DNA from: Virgisporangium aurantiacum
Lineage (GTDB): Bacteria > Actinomycetota > Actinomycetes > Mycobacteriales > Micromonosporaceae
Assembly: GCF_016863635.1 (NCBI RefSeq)
Contig: NZ_BOPG01000006.1
Span: 1 to 64,000, forward strand
DNA length: 64,000 bases
Direction: 5' to 3'
Positions 17,319 to 26,694 of the stretch are shown here, one piece after another. The notes under the pieces were generated by a model, which did no database searches, had not been told where the DNA came from, and worked only from the letters and a program-made list of their open reading frames with translations. Position 1 is the stretch's first letter. Each line of letters opens with the position of its first letter. The position numbers were made by a program, and so were the translations under genes.

Positions 17319-18647
17319 ATGAGCAACCTGTTCACGTCCTGGCGGGACGCGGCCGAGGTCGTCGCCGAGGGGGCGGCGCGGCGGTCGGCGGTGCCGGTCG
17401 AGGAGATCGCGCGGTACGAGCCCACGCCCGGTCGGGCCGACCCGGTCAAGTTGGTCGAGGCGACCAACGCCGACCGGTTGGTCGACCTGATCCCGCTCCG
17501 CTACCAGCGGATGTCCGAGACGCCGTTCACGTTCCTGCGCGGGGCGGCCACCGTGATGGCGGCCGACATCGCGCACGCCCCGAACACCGGGTGGGTCGGG
17601 CACATCTGCGGCGACGCGCACGCGTCCAATTTCGGTTTTTACGCCTCGCCGGAGCGCCGGCTGATCATGGACGTGAACGACTTCGACGAGACGGTCGTCG
17701 GCCCCTGGGAGTGGGACCTGAAGCGGCTCGTCGCCAGCCTCACGGTGGCCGCCCGGTCGAGTGAACTCAGCGACGAGGCCGGCCGGCAGGCGGCCCACGA
17801 CTGCGCCGCCGGCTACCGGGCCGCCCTGGCCGAACTGGCGACGATGCCGCTCTTCGAGGGTCACCACATGACCACCTCGCACAAGACGCTCGCCCACATC
17901 GACATGGGCGACATCGCCGACATGTTCGAGCGGGTCTGCAAGAAGGCCCGCAAGAACACGAGCCGGCGCGTGGCGGAGCGGTACACCGCCCGGCCCGACG
18001 TGGACTGCTGGCACTTCGTCGCCGACCCGCCGGTCCTCACCCACATATCGGACGAGGAGCGGGCGCACGTGCTGGCCGGGCTCGACGCGTACGGCGAGAC
18101 CATCGGCGACGAGCTGCGCCGGCTGCTGTCGCGGTACTCGGTGAGCGACGTGGCACACCGCGTCGTCGGGCTGGGCAGCGTGGGGCTCCGCTCGTACGTC
18201 GTCCTCCTGAAGGGCAACGGTGACGAGGCTCTCATCCTCCAGGTGAAGCAGGCCCGGCAGTCGGCGCTGCGGCCGTTCGTCGACCACGTGGACCGCCACG
18301 AGGGCCAGCGGGTGATCGAGGGCCAGCGCTGGATGCAGACGGCCAGCGACCCGCTGCTGGGCTGGGCCACCGTCGACGGCCGGCCCTACCTGGTGCGCCA
18401 GTTCCGCGACATGAAGGGCAGCATCGACCCGAGCCTGCTCAAGGCCCGCCAACTCGACGACTACGCCCGGCTGGTGGGCGTGGTGCTGGCCCGGGCGCAC
18501 GCCCAGTCGATCGACCCGCGGCTGCTCCACGGCTACTGCGACGCCGACGGCGAGGGGTTCGACCGCGCGTTCGGGGAGTTCGCGGTGGCGTACGCACGCC
18601 AGACCGAGGCGGATCACTCGGCGTTTCGTGCGAGTGTGGCTACGTAA
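17319..18647 (+). CDS. DUF2252 family protein
   Basis: 442 residues from the ATG at 17319. Family features: RYQRMSETPFTFLRGAA, the kinase-fold-like catalytic/metal block CGDAHASNFGFYASPERRLIMDVNDFDET around residues 98-128, WEWDLKRLVASL, and ARAHAQSID near the C-terminus. The fold resembles aminoglycoside phosphotransferases, but the substrate and activity of DUF2252 proteins are not established. It is divergent from the small membrane-protein gene at 17028-17231. The next gene downstream has a long structured leader of its own. Confidence 0.88.
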   Translation: MSNLFTSWRDAAEVVAEGAARRSAVPVEEIARYEPTPGRADPVKLVEATNADRLVDLIPLRYQRMSETPFTFLRGAATVMAADIAHAPNTGWVGHICGDAHASNFGFYASPERRLIMDVNDFDETVVGPWEWDLKRLVASLTVAARSSELSDEAGRQAAHDCAAGYRAALAELATMPLFEGHHMTTSHKTLAHIDMGDIADMFERVCKKARKNTSRRVAERYTARPDVDCWHFVADPPVLTHISDEERAHVLAGLDAYGETIGDELRRLLSRYSVSDVAHRVVGLGSVGLRSYVVLLKGNGDEALILQVKQARQSALRPFVDHVDRHEGQRVIEGQRWMQTASDPLLGWATVDGRPYLVRQFRDMKGSIDPSLLKARQLDDYARLVGVVLARAHAQSIDPRLLHGYCDADGEGFDRAFGEFAVAYARQTEADHSAFRASVAT

Positions 18648-18689
18648 AGTCACGGCGGACAGTGAAGACTGGCGATCCGGTCACGCTCA

Positions 18690-18838
18690 GGTAAAGTGGC
18701 CCGCGGCCGTCATGCGGGTGCTGAGTGTGGCCGACGCCAGCAACCCGCCCGGACGAGCCGGAACACCTCACAGGTGAGCCGTGTCCGGGCGCGTTGATGT
18801 TGTGCGTCCGGGCGGCCGGAGTACGCGAAAGGTTCCCC
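18690..18838 (+). promoter_or_regulatory. Candidate c-di-AMP (ydaO-type) riboswitch leader
   Basis: The 198-nt non-coding region before the cell-wall hydrolase gene is GC-rich and highly foldable: CCGACGCC, CAGCAACCCGCCCGGACGAG, the hairpin CACCTCACAGGTG (18765-18777), GAGCCG, two GTCCGGGCG segments (18783-18791 and 18806-18814), then GGCCGGAG and GAAAGG. The position in front of an exported coiled-coil peptidoglycan-hydrolase-type gene is the usual context of ydaO riboswitches in actinobacteria. I matched this from memory of the family, not by a covariance search, so the class assignment is tentative. Confidence 0.5.
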
Positions 18839-18845
18839 CGCACGC

Positions 18846-19871
18846 ATGATCCCCGCACCCGTTCGGTGGCGCGTCACACCCGTCGTGGCGGTGCTGGTGG
18901 CGGTCATCACACTGCTAGCCGGCACCCCCGCGTACGCGGAGCCCTCCACGCAACCCTCCGAAGAGGCCGGCGTCGCGCCGACCCTGCTCGAGCAGTTGGA
19001 GGTCACGAACCGCGCCTACCTCGAGGCGAAGGCCCTCTCCGACGCGTCGAAAGCCCGCCAGGCACAGATCCAGGTCGACCTGGAGAAGGCCAAACAGCGC
19101 CTCGCCCAACTGGCCGAGGAGGTGGGGTCCACCGCGAACGCGGCCTACCGGGGCAGCAAGTTCAACATGACGGCGGCGCTGATCAGCACCGACCGCACGG
19201 CCGACGAACTGCTCGAGGGCGTCACCACCGTCAACTACCTGGCGCTGCGCGACGACAAGCAGCTACGCGAGCTCGGCGCCGCCCGCAAGGAGTACGAGAA
19301 GCAGCTCAAGGCCATGGAGGCCGAGGTCAAGCTTCAGGAGGAGCAGACCCGCCAGATGGAGAAGCGGGCTGCCGAGGCCAAGCTGGCCCTCGACAAGGCG
19401 GGCAACGGCGGCGTGGTCAACGGCGTGCCGGTGCCGAGCCCCTCGGCCGAGCCGGCGCCGCGCAACTCCAACGGCGGCTGGTCGCCGGAGAGCGCCACGA
19501 TCGACGACCCCACCACCGGCGGACGGATCACCCCGCGCACCCTGCACGCGCTCGAACAGGCGCAGAAGGCCGGGTACAACCGGTTCGTCGGCTGTTTCCG
19601 CCCGGGCGACCGGTTCGAGCACCCGAAGGGTCGGGCCTGCGACTTCTCCGCCCAGACGAAGGGATTCGGCGGCGACGCGACCGGTGATGACCGCAACTAC
19701 GGAGACCGGTTGGCCGGCTACTTCGTCGCCAACGCCGATCGGCTGGGTGTGCTGTACGTGATCTGGTACCGGCTGGTCTGGACCCCGGCCGCGAAGTGGC
19801 ACCGGTACAGCAGCGCCGGCGGTGACCCGTCCTCGGATCACACGAACCACGTGCACCTCTCGGTCATTTGA
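18846..19871 (+). CDS. Secreted coiled-coil protein with LAS-type (M15-like) peptidase domain
   Basis: 341 residues: signal peptide (about 1-35, ending TPAYA), a long coiled coil (about 50-190, rich in Glu/Lys/Ala/Gln) like those of NlpC/P60 and RipA-type hydrolases, a Pro/Ser linker, and a C-terminal domain with HPKGRACDFS and DHTNHVHLSV. The spacing His-x6-Asp plus a distal His matches the zinc site of LAS peptidases (VanY/D,D-carboxypeptidase fold). It probably cleaves or binds peptidoglycan outside the cell. The structured leader upstream suggests second-messenger control. Confidence 0.85.
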   Translation: MIPAPVRWRVTPVVAVLVAVITLLAGTPAYAEPSTQPSEEAGVAPTLLEQLEVTNRAYLEAKALSDASKARQAQIQVDLEKAKQRLAQLAEEVGSTANAAYRGSKFNMTAALISTDRTADELLEGVTTVNYLALRDDKQLRELGAARKEYEKQLKAMEAEVKLQEEQTRQMEKRAAEAKLALDKAGNGGVVNGVPVPSPSAEPAPRNSNGGWSPESATIDDPTTGGRITPRTLHALEQAQKAGYNRFVGCFRPGDRFEHPKGRACDFSAQTKGFGGDATGDDRNYGDRLAGYFVANADRLGVLYVIWYRLVWTPAAKWHRYSSAGGDPSSDHTNHVHLSVI

Positions 19872-19948
19872 GCCCCGGGAGCCCCGCCTGACCATGCGTG
19901 GAACCTGATCCCCGCTATCCTCGTGTGCGACATAGACGAGGAGGCGCC

Positions 19949-19984
19949 GTGTTCGTTGTGGACCGTGCCGCCGTCGCCGAGTGA
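19949..19984 (+). CDS. 11-codon leader ORF coupled to the receiver-phosphatase gene
   Basis: GTG at 19949 follows GAGGAGG (19938-19944) at a good spacing and encodes VFVVDRAAVAE before a TGA that overlaps the next GTG (GTGA at 19981-19984). The receiver-phosphatase start itself lacks an equally good ribosome site, so ribosomes may enter here and re-initiate. It could be a translational-coupling leader or a decayed start of a longer gene. Confidence 0.35.
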   Translation: MFVVDRAAVAE

Positions 19985-21216
19985 ACGGTGGACGGGTTGC
20001 CACCCGGCTCGAGGTGACCACGCGCGGTGACCTTCGCCGGCCGGCGCCGGCGCCGAACGAGCGGCTGCGGGTGCTGCTGGTCGAAGACGACCCCGGTGAC
20101 GCGTTCCTGGTGCAGGAACTGCTCACCGAGGCCGGCGCGCAGGTCGACCTCGAGGTGGCCACCGACATGGCGTCGGCGCGCGTCCGCATCGACTCGGTGC
20201 ACTGCGTGCTGCTCGACCTCGGCCTGCCCGACACCACCGGGCTGGGCGGCCTGCAGCAGGTGCTGCAGGTCAACCAGAACGTGGCGGTGTGCGTCCTCAC
20301 CGGTCTGCACGACGAGCACCTCGGCATGGAGGCGGTCGCCCAGGGCGCCCAGGACTACCTGGTCAAGGGTCAGGTCGACGGCGTCCTGCTGAGCCGGGCG
20401 CTGCGGTACGCGGTCGAGCGCAAGCGGGCCGACGACAACGCCCGGCGGCTGCGCGAGGTGGAACTGCAGCAGGCCGAGTCGTCCCGGCTGGAGCGTGGCC
20501 TGCTGCCCAAGCCGGTGCTGCGCGAGGGCGGCCCGTCGGTGCGCCCGCTGTACCGGCCCGGCCGGCACCGTGCCCTGCTCGGCGGCGACTTCTTCGACGT
20601 CGTGCAGACCTCGCCCGACATCGTGCACGTGCTGATCGGCGACGTGTGCGGCCACGGCGTCGACGAGGCGCCGCTCGGCGTGGCCCTGCGGGTCGCCTGG
20701 CGCGCCCTCATCCTCGCCGGGGTGCCCGACAGCGCGGTGCTGCCGTCGCTGGAGGAGGTGCTCGTCGTCGAGCGCCGGTCCGAGGAACTGTTCGCCACGG
20801 TCGCCACCGTGACCATCGACCTGGCCGCCCGCACCGCGAGCATGCGGCTGGCCGGCCATCCCCCACCGCTGGTGATCACCGGTTCGGCCGTGCGCCAGTG
20901 CGAGGTCAAACCGGGCCTGGTACTCGGCGTGCTACCCGGCATCGACCGGCCCGCCACCCAGGTACAGCTCGACGAGGAGTGGGCACTGCTGATGTACACC
21001 GACGGCCTGATCGAGGGCTGGGCCACCCCGGCGGGCGGCGACCGGCTCGGCGTCGAGGGCGTGTGCGAGATTCTGTCCGGCCACAGCGAGGCCTGGGCGC
21101 AGGTCGCACCCGAACTGCCGGCGTGGCTGGTGAGCGAGGTCGAGGAGCGCAACGGCGGCGCGCTCGCCGACGACGTCGCGGTGGTCCTGATCTCTCCGGC
21201 CGGAGTTTCCCGGTGA
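19981..21216 (+). CDS. Receiver domain-PP2C (SpoIIE) phosphatase, RsbU-type
   Basis: 411 residues. The N-terminal receiver (about 28-150) has [11 protein letters not shown], phospho-acceptor Asp79 (LLDLGLPD), the switch Thr and Lys (VLTGLHDEH, YLVKGQ). A short coiled linker leads to a SpoIIE-type PP2C domain (about 175-405): GGDFFDV, IGDVCGHGVDEAP, RLAGHPPPLVI, MYTDGLIEG and ADDVAVVLI. Phosphorylation by the downstream kinase would switch phosphatase activity toward a STAS-type antagonist, as in RsbU/RssB-like circuits; no STAS gene is adjacent. The stop overlaps the kinase GTG (GTGA). Confidence 0.92.
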   Translation: MNGGRVATRLEVTTRGDLRRPAPAPNERLRVLLVEDDPGDAFLVQELLTEAGAQVDLEVATDMASARVRIDSVHCVLLDLGLPDTTGLGGLQQVLQVNQNVAVCVLTGLHDEHLGMEAVAQGAQDYLVKGQVDGVLLSRALRYAVERKRADDNARRLREVELQQAESSRLERGLLPKPVLREGGPSVRPLYRPGRHRALLGGDFFDVVQTSPDIVHVLIGDVCGHGVDEAPLGVALRVAWRALILAGVPDSAVLPSLEEVLVVERRSEELFATVATVTIDLAARTASMRLAGHPPPLVITGSAVRQCEVKPGLVLGVLPGIDRPATQVQLDEEWALLMYTDGLIEGWATPAGGDRLGVEGVCEILSGHSEAWAQVAPELPAWLVSEVEERNGGALADDVAVVLISPAGVSR

Positions 21217-22835
21217 CCACGCGGCTGCAGCGGCTCTCGCTCGGGTCCCGGATCACCGCGCTCACGGCCGGAGCGGCCGTGCTGCTGAGCATGATCGCGG
21301 TGACGGCCGCCCTCACCGCGACCTCGACGCGGGCCGACACGGTGCACCTCACCGAGCGGATCAGCCCCGCGTACGCGGCGGCCGACCGGCTGCTCGCGCT
21401 GGCGCTGGCCCAGCAGACCGGCGCCACCCAGTACACGGCCAGCGGGCTGGACTACTACAAGAACACGCTCTACACCCGCGCGCACGAGCAGGAGATCGCG
21501 CTCGCCAGGGACGTCGAGAAGTGGCTCGAGAACGAGCGCGCGCTGCTGGGCCAGTTCCAGGCGATCCGGCGCGATCTGGACTCGTGGCGGTCGGAGATCG
21601 CCGAGCCGCTCATCAACGCGGTGGCCGTCGACGGGCCCGACCCGGAGCGCGGCGCGCTTCCGCAGGCCGTACAGACCAGGTTCTCGGGGATCCTCCAGGC
21701 CATCGCGCGGTTCAAGAGCAATGTGACGACCGTGCGCGACGAGCTACGCGACCAGGTGCAGAACTCCAGCAACCTGCTGGTGTGGCTGCTGTTCTCGGCG
21801 GCCGTGGTCGTGATCGCCACCGGCATCCTGCTGGCCATGCTGCTCAGCCGGCTGGTCACCCGCCCGGTGATCGAGCTCGCCGCCGAGGTGCGGCAGGTCG
21901 CCGAGGGCGACTACGAGCACGAGATCAGCGGTGGTGGTCCGCCCGAACTGGAGAACCTGGCGCGCGACGTCAACGCGATGCGCCAGAAGATCGCGGCCGA
22001 TCTCACCGAGGTGCGGCTGGCCCGCAGCAAGATCGAGGAAGCCAACCGGCTGCTGGAGCAGCAGACCGAGGAGCTGACCCGGTCGAACCGCGACCTGGAG
22101 CAGTTCGCGTACGTCGCCTCGCACGACCTCCAGGAGCCGCTGCGCAAGGTGGCGAGCTTCTGCCAGCTGCTCCAGCGCCGGTACGCCGGCCAGCTCGACG
22201 AGCGGGCCGACCAGTACATCTACTTCGCGGTCGACGGCGCGCAGCGCATGCAGCGGCTGATCAACGACCTGCTGGCGTTCTCCCGCATCGGCCGGATGAC
22301 CACCGGTTTCGTCGACGTCGACCTGAACCGGGTGGTCGACGACATCATCGGCCAGCGCGAACCCACCAGCGGCAAGATCACCCGCGGCGATCTGCCGGTG
22401 GTGAACGGCGAGGAGCCGCTGCTGTCGGCGCTGCTCACCAACCTGATCGGCAACTCGGTCAAGTTCCGGAAGCCGGACGTGCCGATCAAGATCCACGTTG
22501 ACGCCGAGCGCCGCGACGACGAGTGGGAGCTGTCGGTGCGCGACAACGGCATCGGCATCGGTGCCGAGTTCGTCGACAAGGTGTTCGTGATCTTCCAGCG
22601 TCTCCACAGCAAGGAGGCCTACCCCGGCACCGGAATCGGGCTCGCGATCAGCAAGAAGATCATCGAGTACCACGGCGGACGCATCTGGGTCGACACCGCG
22701 TACGAGGACGGTACCCTGATCCGATTCACGCTCCCGGTCCGCGAGCCGGCCGTCAGCGTGCCGGTCGGGCCCGAGCTGTCCGCTGACGACCACCCAGTTC
22801 CCGCCCTTTCCCGCGCCGAGGAGCCCGCACAGTGA
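21213..22835 (+). CDS. Membrane histidine kinase with CHASE3-like sensor
   Basis: 540 residues. A first membrane helix (about 13-35) and a second (about 187-210) flank an all-helical extracytoplasmic domain of CHASE3 type ([21 protein letters not shown]). HAMP (about 210-262) and a coiled coil follow. The H box [16 protein letters not shown] has His304, the variant found in bacteriophytochrome-type and RsbU-linked kinases. The HATPase has [22 protein letters not shown] and [18 protein letters not shown] overlaps on both sides make it the middle of a tightly coupled three-gene phosphorelay. Confidence 0.92.
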   Translation: MTTRLQRLSLGSRITALTAGAAVLLSMIAVTAALTATSTRADTVHLTERISPAYAAADRLLALALAQQTGATQYTASGLDYYKNTLYTRAHEQEIALARDVEKWLENERALLGQFQAIRRDLDSWRSEIAEPLINAVAVDGPDPERGALPQAVQTRFSGILQAIARFKSNVTTVRDELRDQVQNSSNLLVWLLFSAAVVVIATGILLAMLLSRLVTRPVIELAAEVRQVAEGDYEHEISGGGPPELENLARDVNAMRQKIAADLTEVRLARSKIEEANRLLEQQTEELTRSNRDLEQFAYVASHDLQEPLRKVASFCQLLQRRYAGQLDERADQYIYFAVDGAQRMQRLINDLLAFSRIGRMTTGFVDVDLNRVVDDIIGQREPTSGKITRGDLPVVNGEEPLLSALLTNLIGNSVKFRKPDVPIKIHVDAERRDDEWELSVRDNGIGIGAEFVDKVFVIFQRLHSKEAYPGTGIGLAISKKIIEYHGGRIWVDTAYEDGTLIRFTLPVREPAVSVPVGPELSADDHPVPALSRAEEPAQ

Positions 22836-23302
22836 TCGACGACGCCGCCGCCTATCCCGAGGTCGAGGCCCAGCCCATCGAGGTGCTGCTGGTGGAGGAC
22901 GACCCCGGCGACGTGCAGTTGACCAAGGAGGCGTTCGAGGAGCACAAGGTCCGCAACCGGCTCACGGTGGTCAGCGACGGCGTCGACGCGCTCGCCTACC
23001 TGCGCCGTGACCCGTCGGTGTACCCCGACGCGGTGCGGCCCGACCTCATCCTGCTCGACCTGAACCTGCCCCGCCGCGACGGCCGCGAGGTGCTGGAGGA
23101 GATCAAGGGCGACGAGGATCTGCGGCGGATCCCGGTGGTGGTGCTGACGACGTCGGCCGCCGACGAGGACATCGTGCGCAGCTACAACCTCCACGCGAAC
23201 GCCTACGTCACCAAGCCGGTCGACTTCGACCGGTTCATCGCGGTGGTGCGCCAGATCGACGAGTTCTTCGTCAGCGTGGTGCGGCTTCCCCCGCGCGCGT
23301 AA
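22832..23302 (+). CDS. Single-domain response regulator (Rcp1-like)
   Basis: 156 residues, receiver only. [17 protein letters not shown], phospho-acceptor Asp76 ([13 protein letters not shown]), LTTSAADED and [11 protein letters not shown] match the Rcp1/CheY-like class that pairs with kinases carrying a SHDLQEP box. There is no output domain, so it probably shuttles phosphate or acts by protein contact, perhaps competing with the receiver-phosphatase encoded two genes upstream. Starts with GTG overlapping the kinase stop. Confidence 0.92.
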   Translation: MIDDAAAYPEVEAQPIEVLLVEDDPGDVQLTKEAFEEHKVRNRLTVVSDGVDALAYLRRDPSVYPDAVRPDLILLDLNLPRRDGREVLEEIKGDEDLRRIPVVVLTTSAADEDIVRSYNLHANAYVTKPVDFDRFIAVVRQIDEFFVSVVRLPPRA

Positions 23303-23310
23303 CGCGGGGG
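23288..23310. terminator. GC hairpin between convergent operons
   Basis: CCCCCGCG (23288-23295) pairs perfectly with CGCGGGGG (23303-23310) around a 7-nt loop, straddling the stop of the last phosphorelay gene and lying just before the 3' end of the M20 peptidase gene. It could serve transcription from both sides. Confidence 0.5.
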
Positions 23311-23323
23311 CCACCGCCGGTTC

Positions 23324-24676
23324 TCAGCCGGGCTGAACCTGCTGCGCCACGTTGCGGAGCAGCAACGCCTCGGCCAGGCAGACCTTGGTGAACTCGCCCA
23401 GGTGCAGGCTCTCGTTCGGGCCGTGCGCCCGCGCGTCCGGGTCTTCGACGCCGGTCACCAGCACCGACGCCTTCGGGAACATCTCCTGGAACGTGGCGAT
23501 GAACGGGATCGACCCGCCGACGCCCATGTCGACCGGTGCCGTGCCGTCCCACGCCTCGGCGAACGCGGCCCGGGCGGCGTCGTAGGCCGGGCCGGTGGCG
23601 TCGATGCGGAACGGGTCGCCGAGCGCCTCCAGCGTCACCTCGACCTCGGCGCCCCACGGCACGTGCGTCTCCAGGTGGGTTTTCAGCGCCCGGTACGCGC
23701 TCTCGGCCGTGTCGCCGGGCGCGATCCGTAGGCTGATCTTGGCCCGGGCCGCCGGGACGAGGGCGTTGGGTGCGCCGGTGGTCGGCGGGGCGTCGATGCC
23801 GAGCACCGAGATCGCCGGTCGGGTCCACGCCATCTCGGCGAGCCCGCCGGTGCCGATGGTCCGCACGCCGTCGAGGATGCCGGCCTCGTGCCGGAACCGG
23901 TCGGCCGGGTAGTCGATGTCGCTGGCCGGCGCGCGCACCAGGCCGTCGACCGCGACGTCGCCGGCGTCGTCGTGCAGGGTGGCGATGAGCCGGCTGAGGA
24001 CGGTGAGCGCGTCGGGCACCGGCCCGCCGAACATGCCGCTGTGCACGGCGTGGTCGAGCACCCGCACGTCGACGAACGCGCTCACCAGCCCGCGAAGGCC
24101 GACGGTGAGGGCCGGCTGCCCGACGTCCCAGTTGCCCGAGTCGGCGATCACGATGACGTCGGAGACGAGGTCGTCGCGGTACGTCTTGAGCAGGTCGTCG
24201 AGCGACTCGGAGCCGAACTCCTCCTCGCCCTCGACGAACACGACGACGCCCACCGGCAGGTCGTCGCCGAACGCCCGGAGCGCCGCGACGTGCGCCATCA
24301 CGCCGGCCTTGTCGTCGGCGGCGCCGCGCCCGTAGAGGCGACCGTTGCGCTCGACGGGCTCGAACGGCTCGCTCTCCCACTTGGCGAGGTCGCCCGGCGG
24401 CTGGACGTCGTGGTGCGCGTACAGGAGGACCGTCGGCGCACCGGGCGGCGCGGGCCGGCGTCCGATCACGGCGGGGTGGCCGTCGCCGGCCCGCACGATG
24501 CGGACGTCGGGCAGGCCGGCGCCGCGCAGCAGTTCGGCGACCGCCTCGGCGGACCGGTCGAGGTGGCTGAAGTCGTAGCCGGTGAACGCGATGCCCGGTA
24601 TCCGGACCAGTCGTTCCAGGTCGGCTCGGACCCCGGGCATCTCCCGCTCGACGGCGGCACGCAGATCAGCACTCAT
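23324..24676 (-). CDS. M20 family dipeptidase/carboxypeptidase
   Basis: About 450 residues from the ATG at 24676 (MSADLRAAVEREMPG); an alternative GTG at 24712 would add 12 residues. Zinc-site motifs are complete: YAHHDVQPPG, GRGAADDKAG, the catalytic VEGEEEFGSES, IADSGNWD and the C-terminal AHGPNES. The lid/dimerisation domain lies in the middle (about 200-320). Family members hydrolyse dipeptides or N-acyl amino acids in the cytoplasm. Single gene, with 108 nt separating it from the M48 gene upstream. Confidence 0.92.
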   Translation of the reverse strand: MSADLRAAVEREMPGVRADLERLVRIPGIAFTGYDFSHLDRSAEAVAELLRGAGLPDVRIVRAGDGHPAVIGRRPAPPGAPTVLLYAHHDVQPPGDLAKWESEPFEPVERNGRLYGRGAADDKAGVMAHVAALRAFGDDLPVGVVVFVEGEEEFGSESLDDLLKTYRDDLVSDVIVIADSGNWDVGQPALTVGLRGLVSAFVDVRVLDHAVHSGMFGGPVPDALTVLSRLIATLHDDAGDVAVDGLVRAPASDIDYPADRFRHEAGILDGVRTIGTGGLAEMAWTRPAISVLGIDAPPTTGAPNALVPAARAKISLRIAPGDTAESAYRALKTHLETHVPWGAEVEVTLEALGDPFRIDATGPAYDAARAAFAEAWDGTAPVDMGVGGSIPFIATFQEMFPKASVLVTGVEDPDARAHGPNESLHLGEFTKVCLAEALLLRNVAQQVQPG

Positions 24677-24736
24677 GCCGCCGATGCTAATGCCCGCGGG
24701 CGGCTCCGCCACTTACCGCAGCGGCGCCCGAAACGA

Positions 24737-24770
24737 AACGGCGCCACCGCTCTACCGCGGTGGCGCCGTT
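24737..24770 (-). terminator. Strong hairpin terminator downstream of the M48 protease
   Basis: A perfect 14-bp stem (AACGGCGCCACCGC at 24737-24750 with its complement at 24757-24770) and 6-nt loop. Read on the minus strand it follows the M48 stop and is trailed by TTTCGTTTCG, a reasonable U-rich tail. Confidence 0.8.
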
Positions 24771-24784
24771 CGCACAAACTTTCG

Positions 24785-25903
24785 TCAGTTGGCGTCCGCC
24801 GGTGGCGGCGTGCCATTCGTGGTCCCGGAACCCCCCGACTCCGAGCCCGCACCGCCCCGACCGCCGCCGCGCATCCAGTCACGGACCCGCCCGGCGCCCG
24901 CACCGACCCACTCGCCGACGTCGGACGACCCGTCGCCGACCCGCTTCAGCAGGTTGACCAGCGGGTCCTGCGACTCGTTGAACGACTCGCGGTACGAGGC
25001 CGCCGCGGCCTTCACGTCGTCGGTGACCCTGGCGTTGCGGTCGTCTTCGCGGCGCGGGTACTCGCCGGCCACGATGCGCCCGTATTCGCCCGAGTCGATC
25101 CAGCGCCGCAACTGCGCGGCCCGTGCCACCGGCAGCGGGTGGCTGCGGCCCATCACCATGCGCAGCTTGATGAGGCTGTCGCGCAGGTCGCCGGACCGGT
25201 CGTACTCGGCGGCCTGCTCCAGGAACGCGGTGGTGTCGATCTGGGACAGGTCGCCGCCGCCGGCCAGTTTCATGAGCAGCCGGAGCGACCCGTTCGGGTC
25301 CTGCGTGGCGAGCAGGCCGGCCCGGTCGGCCGACAGTTCCGCCTTGCGCCACCACTCGCGCAGCGCCGCGACGATCGCCCGCAGCACCATCGACCCGATC
25401 GGCAGCCACGACAGCGAGACGATCCAGCCGGTGAGGATGATGATCATCGTGCGGTAGACGGCGTGCCCGCTGACCATGTGGCCCAGCTCGTGACCGAGCA
25501 GCACCCGCAGCTCGTCTTCGTCGAGCAGTTCGATGGCCCCCCGGTTGACCACGATGAACGGCTTCGACATGCCGATGCACATACCGTTGAGCTCACGGTC
25601 GGGCGACACGTACAGCTCGGGCAACTCGCTGATGTCGAGCGTGGCAGCCGCTGACGCGAACGCGCGGTACAGCGTCGGGTACTGCCGCTCGGAGACCTTG
25701 ATCGCGCCGCCGAGGAACTCGAGGCGCCAGGCCCGCTCGTTCCACAGGCCGTTCAACGCCTTCAGGACGTCGTCGAACCCCCGCAACTCACGTAGCGCCG
25801 TGAGGGCCCCCCGGTCGGCTGGGTGTTCCCATGCGCGGGAACTGATTCCGGTGAGCACCACCGGTCGCCGCACCGGCGGCGTGGACCGTTCTTCGTCGGT
25901 CAT
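24785..25903 (-). CDS. M48 family metallopeptidase (HtpX/Ste24-like)
   Basis: 372 residues. The zinc site is HELGH (His138, Glu139, His142), with the distal Glu in KAELSADRAG. A hydrophobic hairpin (about 150-180, MIIILTGWIVSLSWLPIGSMVL) lies between them, and a Gly/Ser-rich disordered tail ends the protein. Unlike HtpX it lacks an N-terminal pair of membrane helices; the first 60 residues are soluble. It is probably involved in membrane-protein quality control. It ends at a strong terminator and starts 50 nt from the kinase-like gene that precedes it on the same strand. Confidence 0.9.
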   Translation of the reverse strand: MTDEERSTPPVRRPVVLTGISSRAWEHPADRGALTALRELRGFDDVLKALNGLWNERAWRLEFLGGAIKVSERQYPTLYRAFASAAATLDISELPELYVSPDRELNGMCIGMSKPFIVVNRGAIELLDEDELRVLLGHELGHMVSGHAVYRTMIIILTGWIVSLSWLPIGSMVLRAIVAALREWWRKAELSADRAGLLATQDPNGSLRLLMKLAGGGDLSQIDTTAFLEQAAEYDRSGDLRDSLIKLRMVMGRSHPLPVARAAQLRRWIDSGEYGRIVAGEYPRREDDRNARVTDDVKAAAASYRESFNESQDPLVNLLKRVGDGSSDVGEWVGAGAGRVRDWMRGGGRGGAGSESGGSGTTNGTPPPADAN

Positions 25904-25953
25904 GGCAAAAGCCTCCCCTTCCCCCCGGGCGGGTTGTCCCTTCGGATACTCCC

Positions 25954-26595
25954 CTAGCGTGTCAAGTCAGTCGACCCTGAGATGACCCCGAGAACCTCCG
26001 CCTCAGGGTCGGAAAGCAGCTCGCTGACTACGCCGTTTATGACGACTTCGGCGGCCGATTCGGTTCCGTCGCCGGCAAAATGAGCGTCCTCGGCCCGCGT
26101 CCAGGCGAGCAGCGCGTCGCGCGTGTGTGCACCATCGCGCGCGAGACTCCGCGCGAACCGCTCCGCACGCGGCGCTGTTACCCACACGAGAAACGTGAGG
26201 TCCGCGCGGATCACCCTCCGCGCGGACGTCACCCCTTCCAGCACAAGGACATCGGATACGGGCACCGGCTCCCAGCCGCTCCGAAATTCCTCGGCGTACC
26301 AGTCGTAGCGCCGGTACGCCCCGGGCACGCCGGCCCGTAACGGCCCGAGCACCCACCGCTCCAGGCGCGGCCAGAACGTGAGCATGTCGTTCCACCCGTC
26401 GAGCAGGTCGTCGGTGTTGACCACCACCGCCGACGCCCCCGCCGACCGCACCGCCCCCGCGAGCCTGCCGGCGAACGTGGTCTTGCCGCCGCCGGACGGC
26501 CCGTCGACCGCCACCAGCCGCACCGGCCCGAGCCGCGCCGGCCGGCCGAGCACCGCCGCGGCAAGGTCGGCGTACCGGAGCACCTCCACGTCCAC
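25954..26595 (-). CDS. Uridine-kinase-like P-loop protein
   Basis: 213 residues with a Walker A motif GPSGGGKTT (about residues 32-40), a substrate-side segment VVNTDDLLDGWNDM, YRRYDWYAEEF and VLVLEGVTSARR, the layout of uridine kinase/AAA-type nucleoside kinases, and a lid-like RAERFARSLARDG. Actinobacterial members are usually annotated only as uridine kinase-like, so the substrate is uncertain. GTG start at 26595. It lies downstream of the SSB gene but a hairpin separates them. Confidence 0.82.
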   Translation of the reverse strand: MDVEVLRYADLAAAVLGRPARLGPVRLVAVDGPSGGGKTTFAGRLAGAVRSAGASAVVVNTDDLLDGWNDMLTFWPRLERWVLGPLRAGVPGAYRRYDWYAEEFRSGWEPVPVSDVLVLEGVTSARRVIRADLTFLVWVTAPRAERFARSLARDGAHTRDALLAWTRAEDAHFAGDGTESAAEVVINGVVSELLSDPEAEVLGVISGSTDLTR

Positions 26596-26635
26596 CCGAA
26601 CATCATCCGGCCCGGGGCCGGCGTCGTCTGGACTG

Positions 26636-26670
26636 CCCGGGGCGGGCCATGGACCCCCGCCCGCCCCGGG
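26636..26670 (-). terminator. Hairpin after the SSB gene
   Basis: CCCGGGGCGGGC (26636-26647) and GCCCGCCCCGGG (26659-26670) form a perfect 12-bp stem with an 11-nt loop, 25 nt beyond the SSB stop on the minus strand. No U-tract follows. Confidence 0.65.
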
Positions 26671-26694
26671 TGTCCCCCGTCAGGCGTTCGCGCC

